Of a DNA stretch of 64,000 nucleotides, positions 1 to 41,099 are shown piece by piece. The stretch spans positions 9,505,126 to 9,569,125 of the forward strand of contig OX030958.1 of the NCBI GenBank assembly GCA_943735955.1, written 5' to 3'. How positions within the stretch are numbered: the first letter of the stretch is position 1; each line of letters opens with the position of its first letter. Below the pieces are notes generated by a model. The model did no database searches and was not told where the DNA came from. It saw only the letters and a list, made by a program, of their open reading frames with translations. Origin of the DNA: Piscicola geometra (taxonomy: Eukaryota; Annelida; Clitellata; Hirudinida; Piscicolidae). The translations under genes and the position numbers were made by a program.

Positions 1-480
1 CTCACCCTCATCCCCCACTCACCCCCATCCACCCTCACCCCCATTCACCCTCACCCCCATCCACCCTCACCCCCATCCACCCTCACCCTCATCCACCCTC
101 ACCCCCATCCACCCTCACCCTCATCCCCCACTCACCCCCATCCACCCTCACCCCCATCCACCCTCACCCTCATCCACCTTCACCCTTATCCACCCTCACC
201 CTCATCCCCCACTCACCCCCATCCACCCTCACCCCCATTCACCCTCACCCTCATCCACCTTTACCCCCATCCACCCTCACCCCCATCCACCCTCACCCCC
301 ATCCACCCTCACCCCCATCCACCCTCACCCCCCACTCACCCCCATCCACCCTCACCCCCATCCCCCACTCACCCCCATCCACCCTCACCTACCCCCACTC
401 ACCCCCATCCACCCTCACCTACCCTCACCTACCCTCATCCACCCTCACCCTCACCCACCATCACCCACCCTCACCCACCC
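1..480. repeat. C-rich minisatellite in an ABCB6 intron
   Basis: Degenerate tandem units of about 18 bp built from CCACCCTCACCCCCAT fill the left edge and stop 12 bases from the donor of the ABCB6 exon at 493. On the gene's sense (minus) strand the array is G-rich, with runs of three to five G every few bases, so it could form G-quadruplexes. The array leaves the window on the left, so its full length is unknown. Confidence 0.9.
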
Positions 481-492
481 TCACCCACCCAC

Positions 493-7061
<6,569 letters not shown>

Positions 7062-9080
7062 TTTAACTCAAGCTGGATTAATAATACTAATTAACTTTTA
7101 TTTTAGATTTTATAAACTATTCTCTGAATAACCACATCAGCTAAGAATGAGAGATGCGGGTTAAACGCTAAATTTTATACTGCATCTTATGTAACAGTTG
7201 ACATACTCAAACGTTTATATAACCTTTGACTTAAAAGTGAAAAAGTAAATTTAGTTGTAACTATTGGTTGAGCGGCTACTTTTGAAATTATTTTGACAGA
7301 AAAATTGCATTTAATCCTTATAATTTAATTATTTAAAAAATGTATTATTTACAATTAGTCTTGTTCACTTTAGAAAAAAAATTTTGTTATCAAAAATATT
7401 TGGAAAAAAAAATAGTAAAGAAAAATAAATTAAAATAAATTGACATTACATTTAAAACTATTGTTTAAATATTTAATTATTAGTCACTTTTAAATGTATT
7501 CTTAAAGGTCTTTGAAATCTTTAAAGTTTAAAATACTCAATGATTTATAAACGTATTTTGTCATTGGGTGAGTCCATTTAATTGATTCCTCGCATGTGAG
7601 TTTGGTTAATACAATTTTATGTGTTTAAACTTTGAACTTTAATCATTAAAGTTTAATGAGTGTTATATATATTTCAAGTGTAAAAGTAAATTTTTTTTGC
7701 TTAAATTGATTTAAACTTTATTAAATTTTAAAGGCTAAAATTTTGCATTCTTCATTATTTAGTGCGTACATTTTTTATAGGATATACTTAAAGTTTATAC
7801 TTATACTTATACTTAAGTCTTAAACTTTATAATATCTTTTAAAACTATATTTTTATTGTGATATGTAAAAATATTTATATTTTATTATTATTTAATTTAC
7901 TTTAGTATAGAAATACCAAAAAAGTTACATTTCTATTAAAATATATGCTTAGAAAGATGTTTGTCTATGAATCAATCTTCTCAAATGGCATTTTGCAATT
8001 CATGGTTTAATGGCTCCATGGCTTCATTGTATGTTGCTTGGTTTTCAAAACTTCAAAGCAATTATAACTCAGCTGAATTGTTTTATTTACAACAGCCTGT
8101 TACTTTACTGTTGCTTCTAGGATATGCTACAGTGAAGTGCTACACATCTTAAAAGGATTAATATTATTGTTATTTTTTATAAATTAAAAGTTTTGCAATC
8201 TTTTTTCAAAATTTTTCAAAGAACTTATAATGTCTTAAAAATCATGGAGCAGGTGCTATGAAAGGTTCTTAAGCCTATAGTTTAAATGAATACCTGCTTC
8301 AAGTTAATTTAACTCTTTCTGAGCCTTTTTTTATGCATCTTTTTACACTTTATTATCTATGTCAGTTTTGAGAGAATAGTGAAATATAGTATTTAAAAAA
8401 TAATAATATTATATTTTTTTTACTTTTTGAAAAAGTGTTTTATATATACTTTCTTTTAAAACCTAGGTAGGTGTTTTTCACACTAATAAATACTATTATT
8501 CCTAATTTTCATCAAGTCTTTTACTTAATTAGATTTTTCTCAAGTACCTTCTTGTTTTTCATTTATTAGAACATTTTGTATGTATTTTACTTGCATAGGC
8601 TTTCTCAATCAATACTGAAGCAGGTATTTTTGATTCATCTCTAATTACTCAACATAGTTATATATCTATATATATATATATATATATATATATGCATTAT
8701 ATGCACTCATTAAAATATAATATAGCCTATATTATATAGGGTATATTTTGTGATATATATTTTATAGTATCTCTTAGTATATAGTTTTGTATAAAATTGT
8801 GTATTTATTTGGATGGATCTTTTATATTAAGAATGCTTCATGAATTGATCTCTCTTGCTATCTAACAATACAATACAATACAACGTGGCGTTAATAACAC
8901 TAACAGTAACAAGACGTTTTAAGACAGACTTTCAAACTTTAATTTCAAAAAAAAAAATTTCCAGTAAATTTATTTTTTTCATATAATAAAAGTAATTCAT
9001 TTAAATACCTGTCATTTACTCTTCTTCCATTCAGTTTCTTCCACATTGAAGTCCCTTCCTCCACCCATCTCTTCTTCCAG
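7062..9080. other. AT-rich divergent intergenic region between ABCB6 and GUK1
   Basis: Two kilobases upstream of both start codons. It is strongly AT-rich, with an AT dinucleotide run near 8660-8692. A 63-codon frame at 7961-8152 resembles nothing I know and has no splice support. Promoters of both genes must lie here, but no individual element can be named. Confidence 0.5.
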
Positions 9081-9090
9081 ATACTCAACT

Positions 9091-11239
9091 ATGATAGGTA
9101 CTTGATTATAAGGATAATAATAATAATCATAATAATTTGATCATAATCGTACTTTTAATGATAGTATTAATAATAATATAAATAATATTTACCAACTTCA
9201 AATATGAATTATATCTATTACTACGATACAATTCAATACAACCACCAACCCACCCACAGACACAGCTAGGGTGGCCACGGTGCAGCCAGTGGTCGTGTGT
9301 GGTCCCAGTGGAGTGGGCAAGAGCACACTTCTCAACAGACTAATGACGGAGTATGATGGGTGTTTCGCCTTCACCATATCTCGTGAGTGGGATGGGGGAG
9401 GGGGAGGTTATTGAAAGTTAATTAAATTAATTAAAGTGTATTTAATTATCTTAATTGAAATCGATGTAATTGACTTTTTACGTTCAATTTGATTTTAATA
9501 ATAGATTAGTTTTAGTTTTTTTATTTTCAACCAAGACACTACAAGACAAAAAAGAGCAAGAGAAGAACACGGAAAAAGTAATTTTCACCAATTTTTTATC
9601 TTTCATTAATTATGGTTTGTTTCAACTTTAAAAAAAATTAAACAATTATTTCGGAATGACAGTCAAATAAAAGAAATAAAGAATCAATTAGTAGAAAGTG
9701 AATAAAACGTTTTGAAAACAATTTTTATTCGTTCATTAAAAAGCACTCATCTCACTTCCACCCTCACTTCATTCCACGCACACACAACAATTCTAAACTC
9801 CCTCCTTTTTCCGCTCCAGACTACTTCTTTGTGAGTGAGGAGGAGATGGAGGCGGACATAAGGGAGGGCAGGTTCGTGGAGTTCGTCAAGAACTACGGCA
9901 ATTACTACGGCACTAGGTTGGTGGTACTTCTCTGTTGTCGTTGTTGTTGCTTTTTTCGTTGTTGTTGTTGTTATTGTTGTTTTTAATTTTAATTTGTTAT
10001 TACGGTTTTTCAGTATTATTGAATTTCTTTCTCGACTTTAGCTTCAATTTTTCATAAATCACCTGACTCAATACACCACCAACACATCCTTCACTAATCC
10101 AATTTCTTAACCAACCACCACCGACTCACCCTTCACAACCCCCACCAACAACACTTGACCTACCACTCTTTAATCAACCCCACAACCCACCACCCAACCA
10201 GCACTCAACCACCCAACCACCACTCAACCACAACCCAACCACAACCCACAACCCATCACTCAACCAACCACCACTTAACCACCACTTAACCACCGCTCAA
10301 CCACAACCACCACAACCCACAACTCACCACCCAACCACCACTCAACCACAACCCAACCACAACCCAACCACCACTCAACCACAACCCAACCACACACAGC
10401 TTCCAGGCCATTCAGAGCGTCATCGACTCGGGTCGCATCTGTCTGTTGGACGTCGACACAAATGGCGTACTCAGCATCAAGAAGACGTCGCTGCGACCAC
10501 GCTGCATCTTCATCATGCCTCCCTCGTGGGAGAGTCTGGTGAGGGGGAGTGGGAGTGGGAGGGGGGGAGTGGGAGAAGGAAGGATAAGGGAGGGTAGATG
10601 GAATGTGGGGTGGAGTGGGTAGAGTTTGGGGTTGAAGGGTTTGCTGGATGGAGCGAGGAGGGGAGCAGAAAACAGGATTTAGTAGGAGTTCAGGAAAACT
10701 AAATGGTTCACTCAGTCATTAAATTTCTTCACATAATTCTTTCCTTCTCATTAAATTGATACTTATAAATTATAATTTATATAGTTATTTTCCTTCAATT
10801 CATCCGTCCACCACACACACAAGCACCACCACGCAAACAGAAGGAGAGGCTGCTTGGTCGAGGCACCGAGTCGGATGATTCGATGCAGAAGAGACTCGAC
10901 CTTGCCATCAAGGAAATCAAATTCGGTCAGATTCACCCAATTACCTACCTAATTATCTCTTCATGATCTATATTATTAGTTGATTGGAATTCCAATGTAG
11001 TTTATTAATTAACGCTTTTACAAGTTTTATAACCTTTTAAAAATTTGTATGAGCGTTAATTAATAAACTATTACAATACCACTTTCGTTATTTTTTATAG
11101 ACGTTATAGTTTTTTAATTATTATTTTTTCTATATTCTTTCAAGGGGAGGAACCAGGCATGTTTGACCTTGTGGTCGTGAATGATGACCTTGAAAAGGCC
11201 TACCAGCAAATACTCTTATACCTCAAAGAGGTTCCTTAA
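9091..11239 (+). CDS. GUK1: Guanylate kinase, cytosolic (complete)
   Basis: Phosphorylates GMP or dGMP with ATP in purine salvage and cGMP recycling. Exons 9091-9097, 9260-9382, 9536-9577, 9820-9916, 10400-10538, 10841-10925, 11145-11239 give 195 residues, against about 198 in human. Exon 2 carries the P-loop GPSGVGKST. The 42-nt exon 3 supplies TTRQKR, keeping both arginines that bind GMP phosphate. Then come YFFVSEEEM, NYYGT, the Walker-B-like LLDVD, the lid region with SLRPRCIFIMPPS, and a C-terminus FDLVVVND. The first exon is inferred: an ATG at 9091 plus a GT donor gives MIDTAR in phase. The residues after the second arginine, normally PGE-like or AGE, read ARE here. Introns contain repeats, chiefly at 10080-10395. 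Family certain; first exon about 60% sure. Confidence 0.95.
10080..10395. repeat. CCACCACTCAACCACAACC minisatellite before a GUK1 acceptor
   Basis: C/A-rich degenerate units (CCAACCACCACTCAACCACA) filling the last 300 bases of GUK1 intron 4 and ending at the acceptor CACACAG (10399). The sense strand is C/A-rich at the 3' end of the intron, as in the other genes. Confidence 0.85.
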
Positions 11240-12622
11240 GAATACTTTTTATTTTTATTTTTTATTATGATTCTTTTTATAATCGATATTAACTAATATT
11301 GTACTAATTATAATAATTATTATTGCTTTTTTTAATATTCAAAATTCTTTTTTCAGATAAATTAATCATCAATACTATTGATTATTTCAACTATTATTCC
11401 ATAGGACATTGAAAAGGTGAAAAAACAAAAGGCGTGAAAGAATCTAGAAGATATTTGCAAAATTTTTTTAAAATAATTTTCCTATTCTCGTATTCAATGA
11501 AGTCTCTATACGTATGTGACCGCCATTTATTGTAAGAAAAATAACTTCTTATGGAGGCGTCATTACCGTAAAATACCGAAACCTTGACAATTGTAACCAA
11601 CTTGTTTCAAATGTTTAAAAATATTTTTGTTATTTCAAAGAATTCTTATTAGCTGCCATAGACATTCGAGTTTTTGAAAACTTTTGCCATAAAAATATTG
11701 ATGCCTAAAGATGTTGGTATTTTACGGTATACCGCTATGATCATATCAGTATATATTTTATGGTGTATTTCTTTTTTTTTATCAATTTAATTTTGATAAC
11801 TGACATAAGTGTACAATGTACACTGTGTACATTTACAGATTTTTTTATACGACATTTTATTTTTCAATTGTCGTGTTTTATTATTTTATAGGTTTTTGCA
11901 AGAAAATCTCAATATATTGTTCTTGCTCCAGAGTTAAATAAGTTAATAAAGTTATAATTTCGCTAATTAATGTCTCATATGTTTGAGAAAAACATGAGAT
12001 TAGTGCACATGTTGTCACCAAACATTTTCTCTGTTGACATTTTGTCATGACATATTCATTCTGAGGCATGATATTTTTGTATCAATATATTTTGTTTTGT
12101 TGCCGCGAGATTTCCGATAAAAGGAAAAACATTTTTATCTGTATATTTGACTGCCCATCCCTGCTTTTCAAACACACCTGCCATAGTACCTGGATTGGAA
12201 AAACTTTACCGTTGAAGGATACAAATGTTAAGATTTTAGAGTGAAATACAAATTTTACTATAAAAGGTTGGTTTGGAACTTTATTTTTCATTGATGCATT
12301 CTTCTGTGGACATAATTAAATATTGATGCGTGAAAATAGTTATAATCATTGTTTTTATTTTTGTTAAATGAGTTGTTATTAATAAGGCGAAAAAATTTAT
12401 TTTATTGAAACCCATTGATTTTTAAAAAAATGCATTATCATTATCATTACTGCCATCATCCTCAAACAATATTCTGTCAATCATCACAACCATCCTTATC
12501 ATCATCCTCATCATCATTCTCATCCTCATCACCGTCTTCATTATGATTTCCATATAATATATTATCAAACTTTCTATTTCCCCAACCCCCAACCAGCAGT
12601 AGCACCAGCAACAGCTCACACA
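11240..12622. other. AT-rich GUK1-tetraspanin spacer
   Basis: GUK1 3' flank and tetraspanin upstream region. It contains the MITE at 11566-11727 and an ATC/CTC trinucleotide patch at 12430-12545 just before the tetraspanin start. Several short minus-strand frames show no recognisable protein. No other feature is supported. Confidence 0.5.
11566..11727. mobile_element. Short TA-flanked MITE, copy 1
   Basis: Perfect 12-bp terminal inverted repeats CCGTAAAATACC / GGTATTTTACGG bound a 162-bp AT-rich segment with no coding capacity, and a TA dinucleotide flanks each end (11564-11565, 11728-11729). This is the structure of a non-autonomous Tc1/mariner-type element. A second element with the same ends lies at 16756-16934. 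Confidence 0.7.
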
Positions 12623-15261
12623 ATGCTGAAGAAGCCTCATGACCTGGTGTCGTGGTGCAGGTTCATCCTCGTCATCCTCAACATCAGTGGCTTGGTGGGT
12701 CAGCTGAAGTTGCTTCAAAACCTCATCAATGCAGCATTAAGCCGCCTTGCTGAAGGACATTTCCAATGCCTAGCACTCATCCTTGCTACCACCATGTCCT
12801 CACTATTCAAAGAACCCAACATTTTACTCCCCTTTTTCAACATCACTTTCCAACACCACCCATCCACAACCTCTACAAAAAAACAACTTGCTTCCCTGTC
12901 CAACATTAAACTCCACCACCACCCATCGATCAGTTCATAGGCCTCATACTGCTAGGAGCGAGTATATTCCTCTTGGTCGACAAGGGAAATCTTCTGACCG
13001 ACGTTATGTCGCTGCCTCTCGCTGAGCCAGCCTGCATCATTCTCATCGCAGTCAGCGCGGCTGCAGTTTTTCTCACCGCGACCAACCTCCTCGGAGTGTT
13101 GGGAAACATCAAGGGATTGCTCATCTTTGTGAGTTTTGTGGAAGGTTATGAGTGTTGTTGGTTGGTTCATTGATTTTTTGTGATTAAGCGGAATTTAGAA
13201 TGAGTTTTTTTATATATATTTAAATTAGTTACGTACGTTTGAAAATTGGGGTTTTATATAATTTGTGTTGTTTGGCTGGAGAATGAGGTGTTGATAAGGG
13301 TGCTTCGGAGGAAATGAACAAGTTTAGAGTTCATTAAAACTTCAAGAAATCACCACCATTGATCGAACATTCATCCTCCTACATTCATAATTGCCACTTC
13401 ACAAATAAATTAATCAAAGGAATAATCAACTTCACTAACAGAACGTTCTCATGCATTCAATTCTGGCTCTCCTAGCTCTCATATCAGCCATCTTCGCCAT
13501 CATCTGCGTCGTCAATGTTAGTTCGTGCTTCCAAAGTCAAGGGTCTTACAATTTAAATATAGTCATTTTAAAATGACTTTCTTTAGGCATGGACTTCACT
13601 GCATATTATTCGACATTATTATAATTTCAAATTATTATAACTTTTATTTTTATTTTTCTATTATAAGACACTTCTCTTTAAATCTTTCCCCCTCCAGAAC
13701 ACCGACTGGATCCGTCAAGCGATGCGTGAGAGTCTACAGCAGAGGTAATAATTAATTAATAAATAAATAAAAATAATAATCATCATAATCATCATCATTT
13801 TGGTGATTAGTGGAATTAAATAAAACTTGAACGATGAAATGAATGTACAAATTCAGGTATGGAGTCGACGTCGGCAACAACACCATCAACACCTACGAAA
13901 CCAAGATGTGGGACATCGCCCAACAGAGAGTGAGTTCGGACAGGGGGAGGGTGGTGGGTTTATAGATGGTTTTTGTGCTGTTTGAAAGTTTTGCAAGGGA
14001 AAATTTGGTTTTTAGTAATCATTTAAGGGGTTTTCAATAAGTTTAGCACACCTTGAATGTAAACTTAATTTTAAGCTAAATATTGAATGAAACTGCTCAA
14101 GAAGTTTTGAAAAAAACTAAAATTATATTTTCCACGGTTCACACATCGAATAACTGACCGGCAGTGGTACTGTTGTGGTGTGGAGGACAACAGCTGGGGC
14201 ACTTACAGATCCTCTTCCTGGTACGACATCCAGCCAGGAAAGAAAGGTGCATCATCATCCTCATCGTCATCATCATTATCAGCAACATCCTCCTCCTTCA
14301 AAATCCGTTTCAAACTTATTCAAAACTAGGCATATAGTAAATTTTTTCCCCACTCAAACGTAGCCTTTTTAAACCATTTATCATACATTTAACATCCTCA
14401 AACCATTTTGCACACTAACCAATTTCCGTTCATCACTTTTTACCAACACACACCCACATTAACACACTCACCTAACCCTAACACAAACCATAATCCGGAC
14501 CCACACTAACTCACACTCACCCGCACTGACACACACCCATTCCCACGCCCATAAAACCACAGAGTACACGAAGCCCTTGGTACCAGTCTCATGCTGCGTC
14601 ACGAACCAATATGGCCGCATCGTCGACGTGCAAAAGTGCCAAATGTGGCAAAGCGGCCCACCCAAGCTCACCTCGGGAATTTACAACGAAGCGCTTTATT
14701 ACCCCGTAAGAGTTTAATTTTAATAAAATGGTTGAATATTATCAATATTATTATTAGTATTATTATTTGACTTTACTTTTCATATAAATATTTTTTGGAT
14801 TAGTATCGTTTTCAATGTCATCGATATCATCACGATATTCACAACTCAGTATCATCATCATCATCACCACCACCATCATCATCATCAGGGCTGTTACGCG
14901 TTCGGGTTGACGGTACTGAGCCAGGTTTCTCGAGGGGTGGTCATCATGGGGTTCATCATGGCTTTCCTGCAGGTGCTTCAAGGATGGATGCATGCCTGCA
15001 TGCATGGGTGGATGCATGCATTGATGGATGCATGGATGAATGGATGAATAGATGCATGAATGGATTAATGGAGTGATTTTTTACTTTTCTCGCCAGTTAG
15101 GAGCAGTCTTCTGCACAATAGTGGTGTTGTTGAGCATGAGAAAGACGCAAACTCCCTACATTCTCAAGTCGAGGTCTGGCACTCTGGCAGGCGGTAGCAT
15201 GATTTACGACCCAGAGTCCGAGTACTCGTTTAAGTCAGCTGGTGAGATTGAGAGGAAGTGA
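12623..15261 (+). CDS. Tetraspanin (complete, 311 aa)
   Basis: Four-pass membrane organiser of tetraspanin-enriched microdomains. Exons 12623-12694, 12934-13128, 13442-13516, 13698-13744, 13857-13929, 14165-14246, 14563-14705, 14889-14972, 15097-15261; every phase closes. TM1 is about residues 14-38, TM2 about 53-82 and TM3 about 93-114. The large extracellular loop (about 115-240) holds the diagnostic YCCG, then VSCC, a further Cys (QKCQMW) and GCYAFG: six cysteines for three disulfides. TM4 is about 241-268, followed by a cytoplasmic tail of about 40 residues with three tyrosines. The tail is long for the family. The paralogue cannot be named from sequence alone. The start Met at 12623 is preceded by CAGCAACAGCTCACACA; an upstream non-coding exon is possible. 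Gene neighbours appear unrelated. Confidence 0.93.
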
Positions 15262-15978
15262 GGGTGGAATGGTTGGGTTTTGCGGGTGGGGTTAAGTGTT
15301 GGTGGTGTTTGTAATGTGCATGTTGGTGGTTAGGGTAGCAGTGACTGAATTGAAAGATTCGGTTTTGAAAATGAAAACCAATGGTAACTAGTTTTATAAA
15401 ATGACAGAAAATGTTTGATAAAAAATGTTTCATTTTTATTAATTAAATTTTTTTTATCACCTTTATAACTGCTTCTTTATTGAATGTCCATTAATGTTTT
15501 TAAAATAAAAAGAAAATTAAATTATTAATTCAATTATCTTTTCAACCCGAATTGAATACTAGTTTAGATATGTCAGAAGCATCAAAATATTATACCTTCA
15601 ATAACTTTATGAAAAAAATATTGGTTAGTTATGAATAAAAAAGTGTTATATTAATATTTTAAATATCTAAAGTATAATTTTTTCTGTTTAGTTTTTCAAC
15701 CTGTTTTATGATTACAAAACTGTTATTTTTTTCAAATTTTGAAAAAAAACAAAAAAGAAACAATAAAAAAAGTTAAAATTTTGGAAAAGCAATATTTTCA
15801 TTTTCAAATATTCCTTTTATTCTTTTATTTATCTCGCACATTCTTTCTTAAACGATAATAAAACTTTCAGGTAACTACAGTTCTTTCAATAACTATTAAA
15901 ATATCACCTGAGAATCTGGGCAGACTTGAAACATTTTGTTTTTTTATAGAAATAATCGGTAAAGAGTTTCTGAATGTA

Positions 15979-16361
15979 ATGAACAGTATAAGTCCTGAGT
16001 GCCAAGAACTCAAGAACCAATATGACACTTGCTTCAACAAATGGTTCAAGGAAAAGTTCCTCAAAGGAGACGCAGACGACTCCTGCAATGATATATTCAC
16101 GAAATATCAAAACTGCGTTAAAGTATATATAATCTATTTTTATATATTTTCATTAACGATAATATTAATTTCATCATTTTACTTTGAATTAATTTTTAAA
16201 AATCTCGGTTTTAAATAATGTTTTTCAATAGCCAATTAAATTAATTTTTTAAGTAATTTTTTTTCCAGAAAGCCATACAAGAGAAAAACATAGACCTGAA
16301 AGAACTCCAAGCAGACGTCTTGGGAACGCCACAAGAAAAACAGCCTCCAAAACCAAATTAA
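15979..16361 (+). CDS. TRIAP1: TRIAP1 / p53CSV-like twin CX9C protein
   Basis: In animals TRIAP1 works with PRELI proteins in the mitochondrial intermembrane space to move phosphatidic acid for cardiolipin synthesis. Two exons, 15979-16122 and 16269-16361, give 78 residues (human 76). The first exon starts [12 protein letters not shown] and shows both CX9C motifs: C8-C18 and C36-C46, each with exactly nine residues between. [13 protein letters not shown] is the conserved centre. The second exon has [13 protein letters not shown], followed by a Pro/Lys-rich end. The start codon is the family's MNS. An AATAAA lies 258 bases after the stop. The tetraspanin ends 718 bases upstream on the same strand; PPP2R3 ends tail to tail 782 bases downstream. 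Confidence 0.95.
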
Positions 16362-16618
16362 CTTTTCACCATCATTAAAACATCATAAAAATGTCTTTCT
16401 ATCACCGTAACCTTTTATAGACCTAAAACAACTTTCAATGATTTAGACTAATTGAAATCAACAGCTGAAAATTGATTTTTAAATTAAAGCAAACAACTAC
16501 AATGTAAATATGTTTTCTGAAAAACATTTTCATTATTAGATCATGCCAGAAGCAATTCGATATCTTTATTTTTCAGATTATTATTTCTATTATTTTACTT
16601 AATAACTTTTTATATTTC

Positions 16619-16624
16619 AATAAA
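16619..16624 (+). terminator. Candidate TRIAP1 polyadenylation signal
   Basis: AATAAA in an AT-rich setting about 260 bases after the TRIAP1 stop and just before MITE copy 2. It is the nearest canonical hexamer after the stop; cleavage site not determined. Confidence 0.5.
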
Positions 16625-16755
16625 ATATTATACATATTAAAAACAACAATTTCCAGAATAATGTGCAAATCGAATGTATTTCAAAGCAAGGAAACTGAAT
16701 AAATTAAAATCATCTACTGGCAATAACAAACTTTCTGTAAGGCAAATCATTAGTA

Positions 16756-16934
16756 CTGTGAAATACCAAAATCTTCAAGCATCTCAAATTTGTGACACCG
16801 TCATTTATAAAAAAGTATTTTTCCCTACACAAAAGCTAAAATTTTCATGGCTACCAATAAGAATTTGTGCATTAAAACCTATATTTTCTTAAATCCCAAA
16901 AAATAATTATTCAAAAGATTTTGGTATTTTACGG
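16756..16934. mobile_element. Short TA-flanked MITE, copy 2
   Basis: Inverted ends CTGTGAAATACCAAAATCTT and, reverse-complemented from the right, CCGTAAAATACCAAAATCTT: 18 of 20 match. A TA lies immediately outside each end (16754-16755, 16935-16936). Length is 179 bp. The outer bases match copy 1 at 11566. It sits in the TRIAP1-PPP2R3 spacer. Confidence 0.7.
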
Positions 16935-17142
16935 TAATCAATGCTAGTGGATTAAGGCTTGAAGGTAGAACGCTTGCATGCATGCGTCCCTAAACTCCCA
17001 TTTAATACTTCTCAATACGACCTGTCTTCTCGGTACGACTATTAGTAAAGCAAGATAGAGCATCGGTTACTCTTTCATCCCTTCGCTTCTTCTGCCGCGT
17101 CATCGTAAAGCCTGCATTGGGAGAAGTGTGATCAAATCAATT

Positions 17143-24346
<7,204 letters not shown>

Positions 24347-25339
24347 TTCTGTTTTAAGTGGGTTGAAAAATATTAATTGAAAAGAATTTATAATGAATTA
24401 ATATATGTTTCATAATTTAGTTATAATTTTAAAAATAAAAATTTTTTAATGTAAAATTTACATTGTAAATTAAAATAATTCTTCATAGTAATTTGGAAAG
24501 TACGAATTTAAATGATTGATGAAATTAAAACACTTTAAATTAATTTGGAAGTGCTTAGAAATTCAATAACCTTTTGTATTTTCATGAAACTTGGTCCTTT
24601 ATTGGTGCTCCAACTATAATATAGTTATATATTGAACTAATTCGAACTATATAGTCAAATTTGTACGGTTTTTAAAATTTTAAATGTTTTAAATATTTAA
24701 AATCATTTCTTTTTAGGGTGCATTAACTTTGAAACTTTAAAATTTAAAGTATAAAAGGTTTAGCTAGTATGTTTATCTCAAAATGCATGAATATATAAAT
24801 AAGATCTCGAATAATAACTTAAAACTTTAGAAAGTATATTTTAGCCTAAAAAAGAGTACAATTATTCAGAAAAACTTAACTATGATAGAAAACAAGCATA
24901 CAAATTCAAAAATTAGAGCTAAAAGTAAAAACGACTCTATTTAAAAATGAACTTTGTTTTACCAGGTAATAAAAGTAGTAATTTAAAAATCATATAAATT
25001 CATTTCTTTTGGTTGATTCAATTTATTAAACAAAACATTTTTTAAATATTCAATGTGGAATAGTTTACTAGAAAATTCTTTTAAAGCTGAAAAACTAAAC
25101 AATTAAATTTTAATTAATAAATTTAATTCTAAATTATTAAATATAAAATTCTTTTTAAAACTATTTTACATTTAGAAAAAATAATTTCTATTTTCTCAAA
25201 TAGTTAACTTTTCTTACAAGTTCATCTAAATATACCTTTTTCAAATTAATTATACACCATTGTTGTTGAAAAATACTAGGTAAAAAGTTTCAATGTCTTC
25301 AAAATTGAATATTGGTTTGAAATTAATTTTGTCATAAAA
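24347..25339. promoter_or_regulatory. Bidirectional PPP2R3 / TMEM94 promoter region
   Basis: Only 993 AT-rich bases separate the divergent start codons of PPP2R3 (24346, minus) and TMEM94 (25340, plus). It lacks the satellites that fill neighbouring introns. No TATA box or named element can be assigned with confidence; the function is inferred from position. Confidence 0.5.
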
Positions 25340-40035
<14,696 letters not shown>

Positions 40036-40629
40036 TTAAATTTTAATCACTCAATTTAATTATAATTGGTTCGGCTCTACTAAATACAATTAGAGTTGCA
40101 GTTGTTTGTTAGGTAATAGGATTTAATCCATAGTTTTATTAATACTTAGTCACCATTTTGTAATACATTTTCATTGCCTATGGCAGCGCTCGGTTTAATT
40201 AAGTTGATTTGTTTTCTTAATCGGCAATTAGCTATTCTAATTAGTTTTGCCTTTTATTTATTTGGGCTTGATCGGTGATTATTTATGTTTAATTTTATAA
40301 TTTAATAATAAATATATTTTTATTTTTTGCTGGTTGCCTAGTTTTCGATAAAAAATGGCTACTAGTTTAGACTATAATTTTTGTTTAATTAGCTAAAATT
40401 CTCTTTTTTCTCTTAATTTTTAATTAATTAGGTTAATTATAGGCTAAAACTACATTTTTATTTAATATATTAATATTTATTTTAAATATTTGAAAATTAA
40501 ACTTATATTTTCCTTATAAATTTTTACTGAAACTGAAATTTGAATATATTTTTAATCACCCATATCTTACCGACCAGTCATCGCATGGTCTCTCGCTCGT
40601 GTTTTTGCACATTAGAATATTTTACGTGT

Positions 40630-40955
40630 TGTATTTTTATTTTTTTTAATTTTAAGTATTGTATTTTTTTGTATTTTTATTTTTTTTAATTTTAAGTATT
40701 GTATTTTTTTGTATTTTTATTTTTTTTAATTTTAAGTATTGTATTTTTTTGTATTTTTATTTTACATATTGTATTTTTTTGTATTTTTATTTTACATATT
40801 GTATTTTTATTTTACGCATTGTATTTTTTTGTATTTTTATTTTACGTATTGTATTTTTGCATTTTTATTTTACGCATTGTATTATTTTGTATTTTTCATT
40901 TGCTTATTGTATTATTTTGTATTTTTCATTTGCTTATTGTATTAGTATTTTGTTT
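40630..40955. repeat. TTTTTGTATTTTTATTTTA minisatellite
   Basis: T-rich degenerate units of 19-40 bp (ATTGTATTTTTTTGTATTTT) in the spacer after TMEM94. The preceding 40036-40629 is AT-rich with no gene; AATAAATA near 40307 is a possible TMEM94 polyadenylation signal. Confidence 0.85.
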
Positions 40956-41099
40956 TGTGTTATTATATTTCTCGTGTTTTCAGGAAATATATATGATTTT
41001 ATTAATAGTCTTTACTTCCATGTTTTATATAGAATTATTTTTATTCTTCTTATTTTACTGTAAATACATTAAAGATTGTTTGATAGATTGAGTTGATAC

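Noticed and set aside
7961..8152. 63-codon frame MSMNQSSQMAFC in the ABCB6-GUK1 spacer
   Set aside because: Short, AT-rich, no homology recognised and no splice partners.
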